Source: Corynebacterium mustelae
Lineage (GTDB): Bacteria; Actinomycetota; Actinomycetes; Mycobacteriales; Mycobacteriaceae
NCBI RefSeq assembly: GCF_001020985.1
Contig: NZ_CP011542.1
Coordinates: 2,666,001 to 2,730,000 of the forward strand
DNA length: 64,000 bases
Direction: 5' to 3'
The notes beneath the pieces were generated by a model. That model was not told the DNA's origin. It searched no databases and saw only the letters and a list, made by a program, of their open reading frames with translations. The translations under genes and the position numbers were made by a program. Below are positions 50,220 through 58,950 of this stretch, in pieces; the stretch's first letter is position 1; every line of letters begins with the position of its first letter.

Positions 50220-50272
50220 CTATGCTATAAGGCGGAGGAGCCTTCCCCGTGCTCCTCCGCCTTATAGCATAG
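50220..50272. terminator. long perfect hairpin after the 260-aa gene
   Basis: A 21-bp perfect inverted repeat (50220-50240 with 50252-50272) around an 11-nt loop. It lies 20 bp past the stop of the leftward 260-aa gene. No strong T run follows on either strand, unusual for a rho-independent terminator. Confidence 0.6.
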
Positions 50273-50292
50273 CCTTTTGCGCGGGAGTTTTC

Positions 50293-51075
50293 TTAAGTAC
50301 CTGCCGCTAAGTCGTAGGTGTTTATCCACGTTAGTGCTTTATTGTATGCCCCCGATTGGATAAGTTGCAGCAATTCAGGGTTTTCTTCCACTAATTTTTG
50401 CACGTGCGCCAGGAAATCTGGCGTAGCTATTCCCCGCTTGTACCATGCAGGATCAGCCGCAGCCAGATAGTCACATTCCGTCCCATCAGCAACAAATCGA
50501 TCACTAAAATCGACGTTGCTATTCAACCAGTCTCTTCGTGCCAGCTCATGGAATACCACCGCCAACCCAGCATGGGGCTGCAATCTATTCAGCATCTCAG
50601 CAAGCTGTTCAAAACTGTAGTCAGCGGACCAGTGTCCACACACATAACCGGATTCCACATCAATAGTTTCAGCCGTGTGATCCAACGTTTGAATAACATC
50701 GTTGGTTTCCTGCGAAATAGCAGTCAAGTGACTGCGCATGTACCAGCCTGGCCGCAAGTGTTTTATACCACGAAGAAAAAGGCTTGCGTCCGGCCCCATT
50801 GTTGCTTTCAGCAAATCACCCGGTACCAACGGGTAGTGGGTGGCGATGCTGCACACTTCAAATACACCACCATTGTCCGTAGTAGCCACAGGTTTACATA
50901 AAACCGCCGCAGGCGGTTGCGGGCACAGCTGGTCAGTTCGGGGCCGAATGTGGACACTGACGAAACATGACGACTCGACCCCGGCATTTCGAACTGCAAC
51001 ATCTGCACCACGGTTTTCACACTGTGGTGTATCGGAGGCGTGAACGATCGGGCGTTCGGTAATAGAAACTGGCAT
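50293..51075 (-). CDS. conserved protein of unknown function, DUF4265-like stretch
   Basis: 260 aa. Has AGGAG 8 bp before the ATG. A segment GGVFEVCSIATHYPLVPGDLLKA and WYMRSHLTAI recalls the DUF4265 pattern; the rest is unrecognised. No signal peptide or membrane segment. It follows the cmrA-like gene by 107 bp in the same direction and ends at the long hairpin. No function assignable. Confidence 0.5.
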   Translation of the reverse strand: MPVSITERPIVHASDTPQCENRGADVAVRNAGVESSCFVSVHIRPRTDQLCPQPPAAVLCKPVATTDNGGVFEVCSIATHYPLVPGDLLKATMGPDASLFLRGIKHLRPGWYMRSHLTAISQETNDVIQTLDHTAETIDVESGYVCGHWSADYSFEQLAEMLNRLQPHAGLAVVFHELARRDWLNSNVDFSDRFVADGTECDYLAAADPAWYKRGIATPDFLAHVQKLVEENPELLQLIQSGAYNKALTWINTYDLAAGT

Positions 51076-51182
51076 AGTGGGAACTCCTGAATAAACTCAA
51101 GATACGGATTTATGGTCGTATATATTCTTGGACTCATCCAGAACCCCGTTTGGTTCCATGCCATCGAGAAATTTTTAAAAAT

Positions 51183-51983
51183 TTATCCCATCTTCCGGTA
51201 AAACCACCCCATAATGGGTGATAAAACCGCTGTCGGCGCAACGGAAGAAACCGCATTCATGGCCTTAGACAACGGGCCAGGCACCACACGTCGTTTATTC
51301 TTCGCCATCGCATCAAGGGTTTCCTTAGAACAGGATTCATATGTTGTCCACAAGAAATCTGGCACTACCTTATCGACGATGCTTTGTTCCGATTCTGGAA
51401 TTTCCGCCTCTCGAACCGGGCCAGGTGCAAGCAACGTACAGCTGACACCAGTCCCCTTCAATTCATAATGCAATGCCTCGGTAAACGCATTGATTCCAGC
51501 TTTAGTCAGCACATAGGTGGCATTGTTTGGAATAGGCATATTCCCCGCAGCCGACCCAACATTGCAGATAGCGCCGCTGCTACGCTCAATCATGCCAGGC
51601 AACACCGCATGAGTGAGTTCAAAAACTGCCGTAGCATTCAAAGCAAACTGCTTAGACTCGTAATTAAAATCCTGCTCAATAAACGGCCCAAAGCTAGCAA
51701 TTCCGGCGGAATTAACAATGATATTGATTTCACGCTCCGCAATATCAGCAATCAATTGATCCAATTGAGGTCTCTCTGCCAAATCACAAGGATAAACCTC
51801 CGCAACAATGGAATGCGCACGTTCCAATTCCTCAGCTAACTCCCGCAGAACATCCTCGCGCCGGGCAACCAGAATAAGGTTATGCCCCATCGCTGCGAGA
51901 TCGCGGGCCATAGCCATTCCTATGCCTTGGCTAGCGCCGGTTATGAGTGCACGGGCCGACATTGACGGTGCAGGAAGTGCCAT
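51183..51983 (-). CDS. cmrA: short-chain reductase, probable mycolate reductase CmrA
   Basis: 266 aa SDR. TGASQGIGMAMARDL cofactor motif, NSAGIASFGP, and the active YVLTKAGINAF (Tyr-x-x-x-Lys). Sequence and place beside orn match mycobacterial Rv2509 and the C. glutamicum orthologue, CmrA, which reduces the 3-oxo group of the immature mycolate. Start ATG gives MALPAPSMSARALITGA. The mycolate role fits a mycolic-acid organism with FAS I in the same window. Confidence 0.85.
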   Translation of the reverse strand: MALPAPSMSARALITGASQGIGMAMARDLAAMGHNLILVARREDVLRELAEELERAHSIVAEVYPCDLAERPQLDQLIADIAEREINIIVNSAGIASFGPFIEQDFNYESKQFALNATAVFELTHAVLPGMIERSSGAICNVGSAAGNMPIPNNATYVLTKAGINAFTEALHYELKGTGVSCTLLAPGPVREAEIPESEQSIVDKVVPDFLWTTYESCSKETLDAMAKNKRRVVPGPLSKAMNAVSSVAPTAVLSPIMGWFYRKMG

Positions 51984-52125
51984 TGAAATATCCTTTACAC
52001 AGAAATGGGGGTGGTTTTTAAGCTTCCTCCACCCTACCTGGTTTGTTGCCGCGAAAACATCGGCTTGTTTCGACGAATGATCACTGAAGATCGGCTGTGG
52101 TGAAAACGTCGATTAGCAAGTGGCT

Positions 52126-52131
52126 TAAAGT
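52126..52131 (+). promoter_or_regulatory. probable -10 element of orn, leaderless start
   Basis: TAAAGT followed by 8 nt and the ATG at 52140; no Shine-Dalgarno is seen. Confidence 0.4.
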
Positions 52132-52139
52132 AGTAAGTT

Positions 52140-52775
52140 ATGAACGAAACTACCCCAGCTAAAAACGATCGCTTGGTGTGGGTGGACTTGGAAATGACCG
52201 GTCTAGATATTCACCAACACACCATTGTGGAGATCGCCGCACTCGTCACAGATGCAGACTTGAATATTCTTGGTGAGGGGGTGGACTTGGTCATCAACGC
52301 TACCGATGAGCAACTGGCGAAAATGGATGATTATGTCACTGAAATGCACCGTAGTTCAGGGTTAACCAATGAGATTAAGGCATCGACCATCAGCCTATCT
52401 GAGGCCGAAGATGCGGTTTTGGCGTTAATTGAACAACACTGCGACCCGGAGCACCCAGCACCACTGGCCGGAAATTCCATCGCGACCGACCGGTCGTTTA
52501 TTCGGGAACAGATGCCCCGGTTGGATGCGGCGCTGCACTACCGGATGGTTGATGTTTCCAGCATCAAGGAATTGGCGCGGCGCTGGGCACCTCGGGTGTA
52601 TTTCAATCAACCAGATAAGGGAATGTCGCATCGGGCGTTATCCGATATCATCGAGTCCATCCAAGAATTGGATTACTATCGCCGTAGCCTATTCGTCCCA
52701 GATCCGGGCACCGAGGAGTGCGAGGCAGCTAAAGCCGAAGCAACCACTCGCTACCAGCAGTTTTTGCAATCTTAG
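52140..52775 (+). CDS. orn: oligoribonuclease
   Basis: 211 aa DEDD exonuclease that degrades 2-5-nt RNAs. [11 protein letters not shown] opens it with the first DE pair. Later blocks and [15 protein letters not shown], with the catalytic His and Asp, complete it. Start probably leaderless. It is divergent from cmrA. Confidence 0.96.
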   Translation: MNETTPAKNDRLVWVDLEMTGLDIHQHTIVEIAALVTDADLNILGEGVDLVINATDEQLAKMDDYVTEMHRSSGLTNEIKASTISLSEAEDAVLALIEQHCDPEHPAPLAGNSIATDRSFIREQMPRLDAALHYRMVDVSSIKELARRWAPRVYFNQPDKGMSHRALSDIIESIQELDYYRRSLFVPDPGTEECEAAKAEATTRYQQFLQS

Positions 52776-52815
52776 GTTCGTGGGTTATTATTGTTCTCGC
52801 TGCATAAGCAGCAAT

Positions 52816-52889
52816 GGTGGCTGTAGTTCAGCTGGTAGAGCACCAGGTTGTGATCCTGGGTGTCGCGGGTTCGAGCCCCGTCAGCCACC
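52816..52889 (+). tRNA. tRNA-His (anticodon GTG)
   Basis: 74 nt with the extra G-1 of tRNA-His (GGTGGCTG) opposite C73. Anticodon loop TTGTGAT, T loop GGTTCGAGCCC. No encoded CCA. Confidence 0.96.
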
Positions 52890-52896
52890 CCTAACA

Positions 52897-52932
52897 AAAT
52901 AGCCCAATTCATGCAGGTGAATTGGGCTATTT
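52897..52932 (+). terminator. terminator after tRNA-His
   Basis: Perfect 15-bp inverted repeat AAATAGCCCAATTCA with its complement, then TTTGTTTGTTT. Confidence 0.9.
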
Positions 52933-52972
52933 GTTTGTTTAAAGCATCTTTCTTTCACAAGCATTCCGCAGG

Positions 52973-53321
52973 TTACAGTTTGCGCAAGATTTTTGCCATG
53001 TCTTTACCCTTGGCCAGTTCGTCGATTAGTCTGTCCAAATACCGGATAAGTCGCATGAGAGGGTCTTCCACCTCGTGGACTTTCACCCCACACACTGCCA
53101 GTGATAAGTTCACGGTGCGGATTGAGTTGAGGTGCATTATCAAAAAATCCACGGAAATCCGTTCGGACTGCAAGTTCTTGGTGCAGTCCGTCCGCTGAGT
53201 ATCCAGTAAGCCAACAAATAATCTCGTCGACCTCGGCCTGAGTGCGGCCTTTCCGTTCTGCTTTGGCAACGTAGTGTGGATAAACGTCCGCGACCGCCGT
53301 TGTAAAAATACGATGAGTCAT
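52973..53321 (-). pseudogene. frameshifted DUF2200 gene
   Basis: Two minus-strand frames complete each other: the first starts [20 protein letters not shown] and runs to HRELITGSV; the other continues [20 protein letters not shown] to the stop. Together they give a normal ~116-aa DUF2200 protein. The joint is a GTGTGTG tract at about 53089-53095, where two bases are missing against the expected codons. Either an inactivated gene or a sequence error. Function of DUF2200 unknown. Confidence 0.85.
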
Positions 53322-53334
53322 GAATTCGATACTA

Positions 53335-53383
53335 GAGGGCGTCGAAAAGCTTTAGGATACACCCAGTGCTTTTCAACGCCCTC
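53335..53383. terminator. hairpin between the L,D-transpeptidase and DUF2200 genes
   Basis: 16-bp arms GAGGGCGTCGAAAAGC (53335) and GCTTTTCAACGCCCTC (53368) with one mismatch and a 17-nt loop. The left arm carries the CGTCGAAAAGC word. Only a short T run follows. Confidence 0.6.
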
Positions 53384-53407
53384 AGGGTTGCGCTACCTCA
53401 CGAATTT

Positions 53408-54604
53408 TTAAACGTCGTCGGCGTTGCCTTTCTTCCAGGTAGCCCAGTCAATGTTCCAATCCCCTAAGCCGTCATAACCACTGAGTGTCTCACCGACGGT
53501 GTTTTTGACGGTGACAATGTCGCCACGTTTAACGAAGTTCTGAAACCATCCAGCATTCTCCGTACTGACGTTGACGCAGCCGTGCGACACATTGGTGTTT
53601 CCCTGAGCCCACACGGACCAAGGGGCTGCGTGGACAAAGATACCCGAATACGACATCTGGGTGGCAAAGTCCACCGGAGTGCGGTAACCGCCGTTTTCCA
53701 AGGCTAAGCCGTAGCTTGTCGAGTCCATCACGAGGTTAGGATACTCATCGCCGATGATATACACACCGTTCGGCGTAGGCCACTGACCTGAACCTAAGGA
53801 AACCGGCATGGACTTTACTTTGTCTCCATTTTTAAACACGGTCATGGTTTTAGTGTTGTCATCGACAACAGCTTCAACACGGTCGCCGATGCTAAACGAT
53901 GCTTTATTGCCATTAGCGCCATAAATACCTTCGCCAACCTTTACACCATACAGGTCAGCGTCGACCGTAACCTTGGTTCCCGGTTTCCAATAATCCTTTG
54001 GTCGCCAACGAACTTCCTGGCTGGAAATCCAGTAGAAAGCACCGTCAACCTTCGGCTCCGTTGTGATCTTAATGGCCTTTTCCACTGCTTTCCGGTTTCC
54101 CACCACAGTGTCAAAGCGGACACCGATGGTTTGACCTACCCCAACAGTGGAACCATCCAATGGAGCTAACGAATTTTCTGCCAACATGTTTGCAGCGATG
54201 GTCTGGAATTTCGTTGTGGTGGTTTTACCATTTTTGTCGGTGGCCACCACACTATATGAACGGTTAAAACCTAAAGGTTCGTCGCTAGTCCACGACATGG
54301 CATCCTTAGACAGCTTGGATTTGATAACCTTGCCATCCTCGTTAGTCATTTCTACCGATTTCAGACCCTCACCAACAGATTTAACAGTCACCGGATCTTT
54401 TGGATTAATGCTGGTTGCGCCATTTTTAACGCTTACCTCCGGCGGCATCGACTTAGCCACTGTTGAGGTAACTGGCGCGCTTGAAGGCGCAACGCTTCCT
54501 TCCGCACCCACCTCGGAAGTAATCGTGCACGCCCCAAGAAGCAATGCAGCGCTAGAAACGACTGAAACACACACATGCTTGACAGCCCTGTGCGACACTC
54601 CCAT
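53408..54604 (-). CDS. L,D-transpeptidase lipoprotein
   Basis: 398 aa from the ATG at 54604; the frame begins 20 codons earlier but lacks a start context. Signal peptide with lipobox LLLGAC, so a lipoprotein. Two Ig-like domains (about 45-240), then the YkuD catalytic domain (about 250-380) with [23 protein letters not shown], where His and Cys act. It makes 3-3 peptidoglycan cross-links outside the membrane. Confidence 0.93.
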   Translation of the reverse strand: MGVSHRAVKHVCVSVVSSAALLLGACTITSEVGAEGSVAPSSAPVTSTVAKSMPPEVSVKNGATSINPKDPVTVKSVGEGLKSVEMTNEDGKVIKSKLSKDAMSWTSDEPLGFNRSYSVVATDKNGKTTTTKFQTIAANMLAENSLAPLDGSTVGVGQTIGVRFDTVVGNRKAVEKAIKITTEPKVDGAFYWISSQEVRWRPKDYWKPGTKVTVDADLYGVKVGEGIYGANGNKASFSIGDRVEAVVDDNTKTMTVFKNGDKVKSMPVSLGSGQWPTPNGVYIIGDEYPNLVMDSTSYGLALENGGYRTPVDFATQMSYSGIFVHAAPWSVWAQGNTNVSHGCVNVSTENAGWFQNFVKRGDIVTVKNTVGETLSGYDGLGDWNIDWATWKKGNADDV

Positions 54605-55000
54605 ACTTTTTGTCTTTTCCTGTCTTGAACTTATGCAACCTGACTCGATTGGTTGATGAAACAACTAAGAGCTGACTTCCAATCCTAAACAACACTTGTA
54701 CATTGGGCCTCACTTATCAATGTTCCGTTGCCATATTGTTACCAGCAGAAACCTTAGTTCCAACCTCTCACTAACACATCGATATAAAATCCTTGCACGT
54801 TAGCAGCATTTGCGCTACCTGATGGTTTCATTGCCCCCGCGCTAACCCCGTCAATCCCCACAGTTGCACAATGTCACACTTTACCATGAACCCAGTAACA
54901 AAACCCTGATTGAACTGGGGATTTTACTTTAATACTCAACTACTGTTATTGTTTTCTTCGTTGCTGGCAAGCACCAAAGCGTTTGCATGGACAACACCTA
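54605..55000. other. non-coding region upstream of the L,D-transpeptidase gene
   Basis: About 400 bp without a gene, before tRNA-Lys. It should hold the leftward transpeptidase promoter and the tRNA-Lys promoter on the right (TTGCTGGC...CATGGAC). No repeat seen. Confidence 0.4.
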
Positions 55001-55073
55001 GCGCCATTAGCTCAATTGGTAGAGCAACTGACTCTTAATCAGTGGGTTCGGGGTTCGAGTCCCTGATGGCGCA
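55001..55073 (+). tRNA. tRNA-Lys (anticodon CTT)
   Basis: 73 nt. Acceptor GCGCCAT / ATGGCGC, anticodon loop CTCTTAA, T loop GGTTCGAGTCC. It borders the RelA/SpoT-domain gene pair. Confidence 0.96.
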
Positions 55074-55082
55074 CAATATCAC

Positions 55083-55116
55083 TGGGTGTGCAAGTCTTTT
55101 CCAACTTGCACACCCA
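55083..55116 (+). terminator. terminator after tRNA-Lys
   Basis: 13-bp stem TGGGTGTGCAAGT / ACTTGCACACCCA, then ACTTTTACATTTT. Confidence 0.88.
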
Positions 55117-55208
55117 ACTTTTACATTTTCACCAATTACTTTGGGTGATAACTCATTGTGGATTAACGGACACGCTTTTATCCCCTAACCCCTCACTGTT
55201 CGATTTAA

Positions 55209-55421
55209 TTAAACCGCAACTTCCCGCATGAAATATCGAGAATGACTCTCTCGAATTACTTCTAAAGAATCGGCCTGGACCACAACTACCTCGATGTCCC
55301 GACTTGGTCTAGATTCAGTACGCCTGAAACGTTCCTGAAATGCCAATCTGGGATCTGAATACTCCACCACATCTACGAAACCTGTTTTACGGTTGTATTC
55401 GATTAAGAATGAAATCATCAT
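55209..55421 (-). CDS. small protein coupled to the RelA/SpoT-domain gene, possible antitoxin
   Basis: 70 aa, ATG overlapping the upstream stop as ATGA. Acidic and strand-forming (VDVVEYSDPRLAFQERF, DIEVVVVQADSLEVIRESHSRYF). No known DNA-binding motif. Small proteins coupled to single-domain RelA/SpoT genes are antitoxins in ToxSAS pairs; that role is inferred. The order here is toxin-like gene first, then partner. Confidence 0.55.
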   Translation of the reverse strand: MMISFLIEYNRKTGFVDVVEYSDPRLAFQERFRRTESRPSRDIEVVVVQADSLEVIRESHSRYFMREVAV

Positions 55422-56293
55422 TCACCCCAATCTTTTTGGTTCTTTTTGGCCCTTGTCGCTAATTCTACAAGTTCTTGGTGAACAGAGAACAGTTTATTCT
55501 TCAGGATACCGATTTCATTGGGATCAGCCAATTGTTCACGATTGCAGTTGACTGACCGTGACGAAACCCGATCGATTTCTTCTTCAATTTTTTTAATTTC
55601 TGCAGAAAGTTTCTGCATGTCAGCTATTAAATATGCGCCTGGATGGCTTTCAGCTATCCGTTCGTAGCGGTGTGCCCTTCCGAAAATATCCCCTAAAAGC
55701 TCGTTCACATTAGCCCAAGCTGCCTGATAGATAGTTCTAATCTGAAGCTCTGATCGACCTGCCGCACAAGTAATATGTAGATGTATCGCTCGATATCCTT
55801 GCTGCGTTTCTTGAAGATAATTCTTCAGGTTCACTTGAGCCCCAATCGCGGTGTACGCATCCTCTAATCTCTTAGCAAACTCAATTTGCGCCCCTAGCCC
55901 ACACTCAAGATCTAATCTGCAACCAGCAAAATCTTGAATCCTGTTGAGTTTCGTTTTCAGCCTTAAAAGTTTGTCTGCTAGGGTATCGTCCGTTTTAATT
56001 CGTTTAGTTAGTTTATAGTTCCCCTCAATTTGAAGATGAAATGGGTACTCATTCATCATGTATTGTTTTAATTCCCTTTCCGCAACCAGAGCTATTTCCG
56101 CGATAAGCCGTTCAAACCAATCCGTAATTTCCGCGTATTTGACAAGGTCAGGAGTTTCCCCCATTTTCAATGACTTTCCGATCCTATCCATGTCACCATT
56201 CGTAAACGGCTTGTTTGAGTTTAAATCCAATTGTCCTAACCTTTCTAACGAATAATAAGATTTTAAGGCAGTAGGTACCCTCAATTTCACCAC
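55418..56293 (-). CDS. RelA/SpoT-domain nucleotidyltransferase, possible ToxSAS-type toxin
   Basis: 291 aa, GTG start (two adjacent GTGs), no hydrolase or TGS domains. The synthetase-like region shows RIKTDD (98-103), DFAGCR (121-126), GYRAIH (166-171) and ELQIRT (182-187), followed by a charged coiled coil to the end. Single-domain RelA/SpoT proteins either make (p)ppGpp or act as toxins (for example CapRel, FaRel, which pyrophosphorylate tRNA or make other alarmones). A small gene overlaps its stop. Substrate cannot be told by eye. Confidence 0.72.
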   Translation of the reverse strand: MVKLRVPTALKSYYSLERLGQLDLNSNKPFTNGDMDRIGKSLKMGETPDLVKYAEITDWFERLIAEIALVAERELKQYMMNEYPFHLQIEGNYKLTKRIKTDDTLADKLLRLKTKLNRIQDFAGCRLDLECGLGAQIEFAKRLEDAYTAIGAQVNLKNYLQETQQGYRAIHLHITCAAGRSELQIRTIYQAAWANVNELLGDIFGRAHRYERIAESHPGAYLIADMQKLSAEIKKIEEEIDRVSSRSVNCNREQLADPNEIGILKNKLFSVHQELVELATRAKKNQKDWGE

Positions 56294-56384
56294 GCGGAAG
56301 TAATAGTTGTTGCTGTAAAACTAATAATGCCCCCACCATCCCTGCCCGTAGGATAATCACACTGCGGAAAGCCCGTTAAGTGTT

Positions 56385-56390
56385 TAAACT
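56385..56390 (+). promoter_or_regulatory. probable -10 element of pncA, leaderless start
   Basis: TAAACT followed by 8 nt and the ATG at 56399. Confidence 0.35.
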
Positions 56391-56398
56391 GTGGTGCC

Positions 56399-56959
56399 AT
56401 GAGAGCTCTCGTTATTGTGGATGTCCAAAATGATTTCTGCCCGGGCGGTTCCTTGGCCGTTACCGGCGGCGATGATGTAGCCGCAGCCATTGCAGCGCAT
56501 GTAACTGAAAATAAGGCTAAGTACCACAAGGTGGTTGCCACCAAGGATTGGCATATTGATCCCGGCGATCACTTCTCGGCGGAACCGGATTTCGTGGATT
56601 CGTGGCCGCCGCATTGTGTGGCTGATACATCGGGGGCGGATTTTCATCCGGGTTTGATGCCTGTAGCGGAGCAGTTCGATGCTGTGGTGTTTAAAGGCCA
56701 GCACTCAGCCGCGTATTCGGGGTTTGAGGGGGCGACGGAGTCGGGCGAGATGCTGGCCGACTATCTGCACCGAAACGACATCACCATCATTGATGTGTGC
56801 GGGATCGCCACCGATCACTGTGTGCGAGCGACCGTTCTGGATGCACTGAAAAGCGGGTTTGAGGTGAAGGTTCTCACCGATTTGTGCGTCGGGGTGGGCG
56901 CTGAGAGCAGCGAAGCCGCTTTGCAGGAAATGGTGGGAAGCGGCTGTCAGTTAGCATAA
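56399..56959 (+). CDS. pncA: nicotinamidase (pyrazinamidase)
   Basis: 186 aa isochorismatase fold. It deamidates nicotinamide to nicotinate and so feeds NAD salvage; NadD is in the same window. Catalytic triad: Asp8 in VDVQNDF, Lys in ATKDWH and Cys in ATDHCVRATV. The metal-site residues in DWHIDPGDHF are intact. ATG, likely leaderless. Confidence 0.95.
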   Translation: MRALVIVDVQNDFCPGGSLAVTGGDDVAAAIAAHVTENKAKYHKVVATKDWHIDPGDHFSAEPDFVDSWPPHCVADTSGADFHPGLMPVAEQFDAVVFKGQHSAAYSGFEGATESGEMLADYLHRNDITIIDVCGIATDHCVRATVLDALKSGFEVKVLTDLCVGVGAESSEAALQEMVGSGCQLA

Positions 56960-56963
56960 AGAT

Positions 56964-57004
56964 TTGCTTTTCGACGCGCCAACGCTGCGGCGTCGAAAAG
57001 CAAA
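56964..57004. terminator. terminator built from two CGTCGAAAAGC words
   Basis: 15-bp arms TTTGCTTTTCGACGC / GCGTCGAAAAGCAAA around a 12-nt loop. It lies between convergent pncA and DUF3618 genes, with the word in each arm (56966-56976, 56991-57001). T runs are absent or short. Confidence 0.75.
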
Positions 57005-57013
57005 AGTCTGCGC

Positions 57014-57289
57014 CTAGCGGGCGGCGAGGAGTTGCTGCAACTCTTTCAGGTCCTTGCGCCGTTTGCGGGAACGCAAAACTCCCACGGCGATGAGCCCAAC
57101 CACAACGGTGCCAACCCCCATCACAATCTTTTGCACCTCTGGTTGCTTTAGCTTTGCGGAGAAGTTGGTTTTTGCATCCTCGACGATGTTTTGCGGCTTG
57201 GCACGGTCAGCGATCTCGTCGAGGGTTTTCGCCAGCTGACGGCGAGTACGCTCAATTTCGCGCTGGATGTCATCAATGTTGCGTGCCAC
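57014..57289 (-). CDS. DUF3618 membrane protein
   Basis: 91 aa from the GTG at 57289 (reading as MARNIDDIQREIERTR) with GGGAG upstream; a longer frame is unlikely. A ~45-residue charged helix, then one membrane segment (about 63-83) and a basic tail. DUF3618 proteins in actinobacteria are small membrane proteins of unknown function. It is divergent from bcp. Confidence 0.85.
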   Translation of the reverse strand: MARNIDDIQREIERTRRQLAKTLDEIADRAKPQNIVEDAKTNFSAKLKQPEVQKIVMGVGTVVVGLIAVGVLRSRKRRKDLKELQQLLAAR

Positions 57290-57372
57290 GGAATACTCCC
57301 TAAAAGTTTCAAATGAGGTTTTGTTTTCCTCTAACACCTTAGTCGGAATCCGAGGAAAAATGGTTAAACAGG

Positions 57373-57378
57373 TAAAGT
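57373..57378 (+). promoter_or_regulatory. probable -10 element of bcp, leaderless start
   Basis: TAAAGT followed by 7 nt and the ATG at 57386. Confidence 0.45.
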
Positions 57379-57385
57379 TGAGCGC

Positions 57386-57859
57386 ATGACTGAAAACCTG
57401 CGTTTGGAAATCGGCACTCAGGCCCCAGATTTTACGTTAACCAACGACGAAGGTGGCACCACCAGCCTCAAAGACTATCGCGGTTCAAAGGTGCTGGTCT
57501 ATTTCTATCCCCGCGCCAACACCCCCGGCTGCACCAAAGAGGCGTGCGACTTCCGCGATTCACTGTCGCAGTTAAATGACCTAGGGATCGCTGTAGTGGG
57601 CATTTCCCCGGACTCCCCAGAAAAACTACGCCAGTTCCGCGAAGATCATGAGCTTAATTTCCCACTTCTTTCCGACCCAGATAAAGAAGTAATGAAAGCC
57701 TATGGCGCATTCGGGGAGAAGAAAAACTACGGGAAAATTGTGGAGGGGGTTATTCGTTCCACATTCCTTATCGATACCGAAGGCAATATTGCTAACGCCA
57801 TGTACAATGTCCGTGCCACCGGACATGTGGCCCGCGTAATTAAGGAGCTTAACGCGTAA
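57386..57859 (+). CDS. bcp: thiol peroxidase Bcp (peroxiredoxin)
   Basis: 157 aa. Peroxidatic Cys in YPRANTPGCTKEACDFRD (the GCTKEA box has Cys, with a second Cys 5 residues on as in atypical two-Cys types). Reduces hydroperoxides with thioredoxin or mycoredoxin. ATG, probably leaderless. It is followed after 3 bp by a TetR gene, a likely operon. Confidence 0.95.
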   Translation: MTENLRLEIGTQAPDFTLTNDEGGTTSLKDYRGSKVLVYFYPRANTPGCTKEACDFRDSLSQLNDLGIAVVGISPDSPEKLRQFREDHELNFPLLSDPDKEVMKAYGAFGEKKNYGKIVEGVIRSTFLIDTEGNIANAMYNVRATGHVARVIKELNA

Positions 57860-57862
57860 ATC

Positions 57863-58519
57863 ATGACAGATATGCAGGCAGAATCCCCCGAGGCTGAGGT
57901 GATCTTACAACCTCGGCGTCGGCCTGCACAGAAACGATCGCGGGAACGTTATTCCCGGATTCTCACCGCAGCCCGTACCGTGCTCGTTGACGTAGGTTTT
58001 GAGTCCTTTACTTTCGACGAAGTAGCCAAACGCGCCGAGGTCCCCATCGGCACCCTGTATCAGTTTTTCGCCAATAAATACGTGCTCATCTGCGAACTCG
58101 ACCGGGAGGATACCGCAGCCACGGTGGCGGAATTAACGCACTTCGCCCAACAAGTCCCTGCCCTGCAATGGCCCGATATTTTGGACGAAATGATCGACCA
58201 CTTCGCCGACATGTGGCGGGCTGATCCCTCCCGGCGCGCAGTCTGGCACGCCGTCCAATCCACGCCTGCGACCCGTACAACCGCCGCCGCCACTGAACAA
58301 CCCGTACTCGCATTACTAGCAGGGGTTTTAGAACCCCTATCTCCCCATGCCACCGAGTCGGAGCGGCGCAATATGGCAGGGTTGTTAGTTCACACTTTGG
58401 TGTCGTTGCTTAATTACGCTGTGGGGATAAACGATGCGTCAGAAGAAGTGTTCGCGGGCACAGTTGGTGAGATCAAACGGATGCTGGTGGCATACCTGTT
58501 CGCAGTAGCAACGGATTAA
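57863..58519 (+). CDS. TetR-family transcriptional regulator
   Basis: 218 aa. A short disordered start precedes the DNA-binding domain (about 25-70, RILTAARTVLVDVGFESFTFDEVAKRAEVPIGTLYQFFANKYVLI). The C-terminal ligand domain is unassigned. It follows bcp by 3 bp and is divergent from nothing; acpS lies convergent. Targets unknown; redox or fatty acid control is a guess from neighbours. Confidence 0.85.
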   Translation: MTDMQAESPEAEVILQPRRRPAQKRSRERYSRILTAARTVLVDVGFESFTFDEVAKRAEVPIGTLYQFFANKYVLICELDREDTAATVAELTHFAQQVPALQWPDILDEMIDHFADMWRADPSRRAVWHAVQSTPATRTTAAATEQPVLALLAGVLEPLSPHATESERRNMAGLLVHTLVSLLNYAVGINDASEEVFAGTVGEIKRMLVAYLFAVATD

Positions 58520-58555
58520 CCACCCACCACGCATTCCCACATGACGCAACCCTTG

Positions 58556-58945
58556 TTACAACACACAAATTGCGGTGGCGTAGTCGCCGTCGTGGCTAAT
58601 GCTTACCGTGATGGCATCGGACACAACGTGGCCAGCTAGTTTCCCGGTGAGCACTATTTGGGTTCTCCCCCACCGATCCGGGGTTACTTGAATCTCCGCC
58701 CAATTGACCCCCTCCGGTCCGATTACTGGCGGTGTTCCGTAGCGGGATTGCCCCCACGCTTTGATAAACGCCTCCTTTGCCGCCCACCGCCCAGCGAGGT
58801 GTTCCGCCCGGCGGGGTTTTGTTGCTGCAATACGCAACTCCAACGGACTGAACACGGACTCAAATCTGCTTCCCGGTTGTGCCAATTGCTCCGCGAAGCT
58901 GGGAATATGCACCAAGTCGATGCCGACGAACGGGGTGGGGCTCAT
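58556..58945 (-). CDS. acpS: holo-ACP synthase
   Basis: 129 aa phosphopantetheinyl transferase. VGIDLVHIPSF opens it and GRWAAKEAFIKAW carries the Mg-binding Glu and Lys. It puts the 4'-phosphopantetheine arm on the carrier serine of ACP; the FAS I gene a short way downstream in the window encodes the likely main target. It follows the small duplicated gene by 5 bp. Confidence 0.95.
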   Translation of the reverse strand: MSPTPFVGIDLVHIPSFAEQLAQPGSRFESVFSPLELRIAATKPRRAEHLAGRWAAKEAFIKAWGQSRYGTPPVIGPEGVNWAEIQVTPDRWGRTQIVLTGKLAGHVVSDAITVSISHDGDYATAICVL

Positions 58946-58950
58946 GGTGG

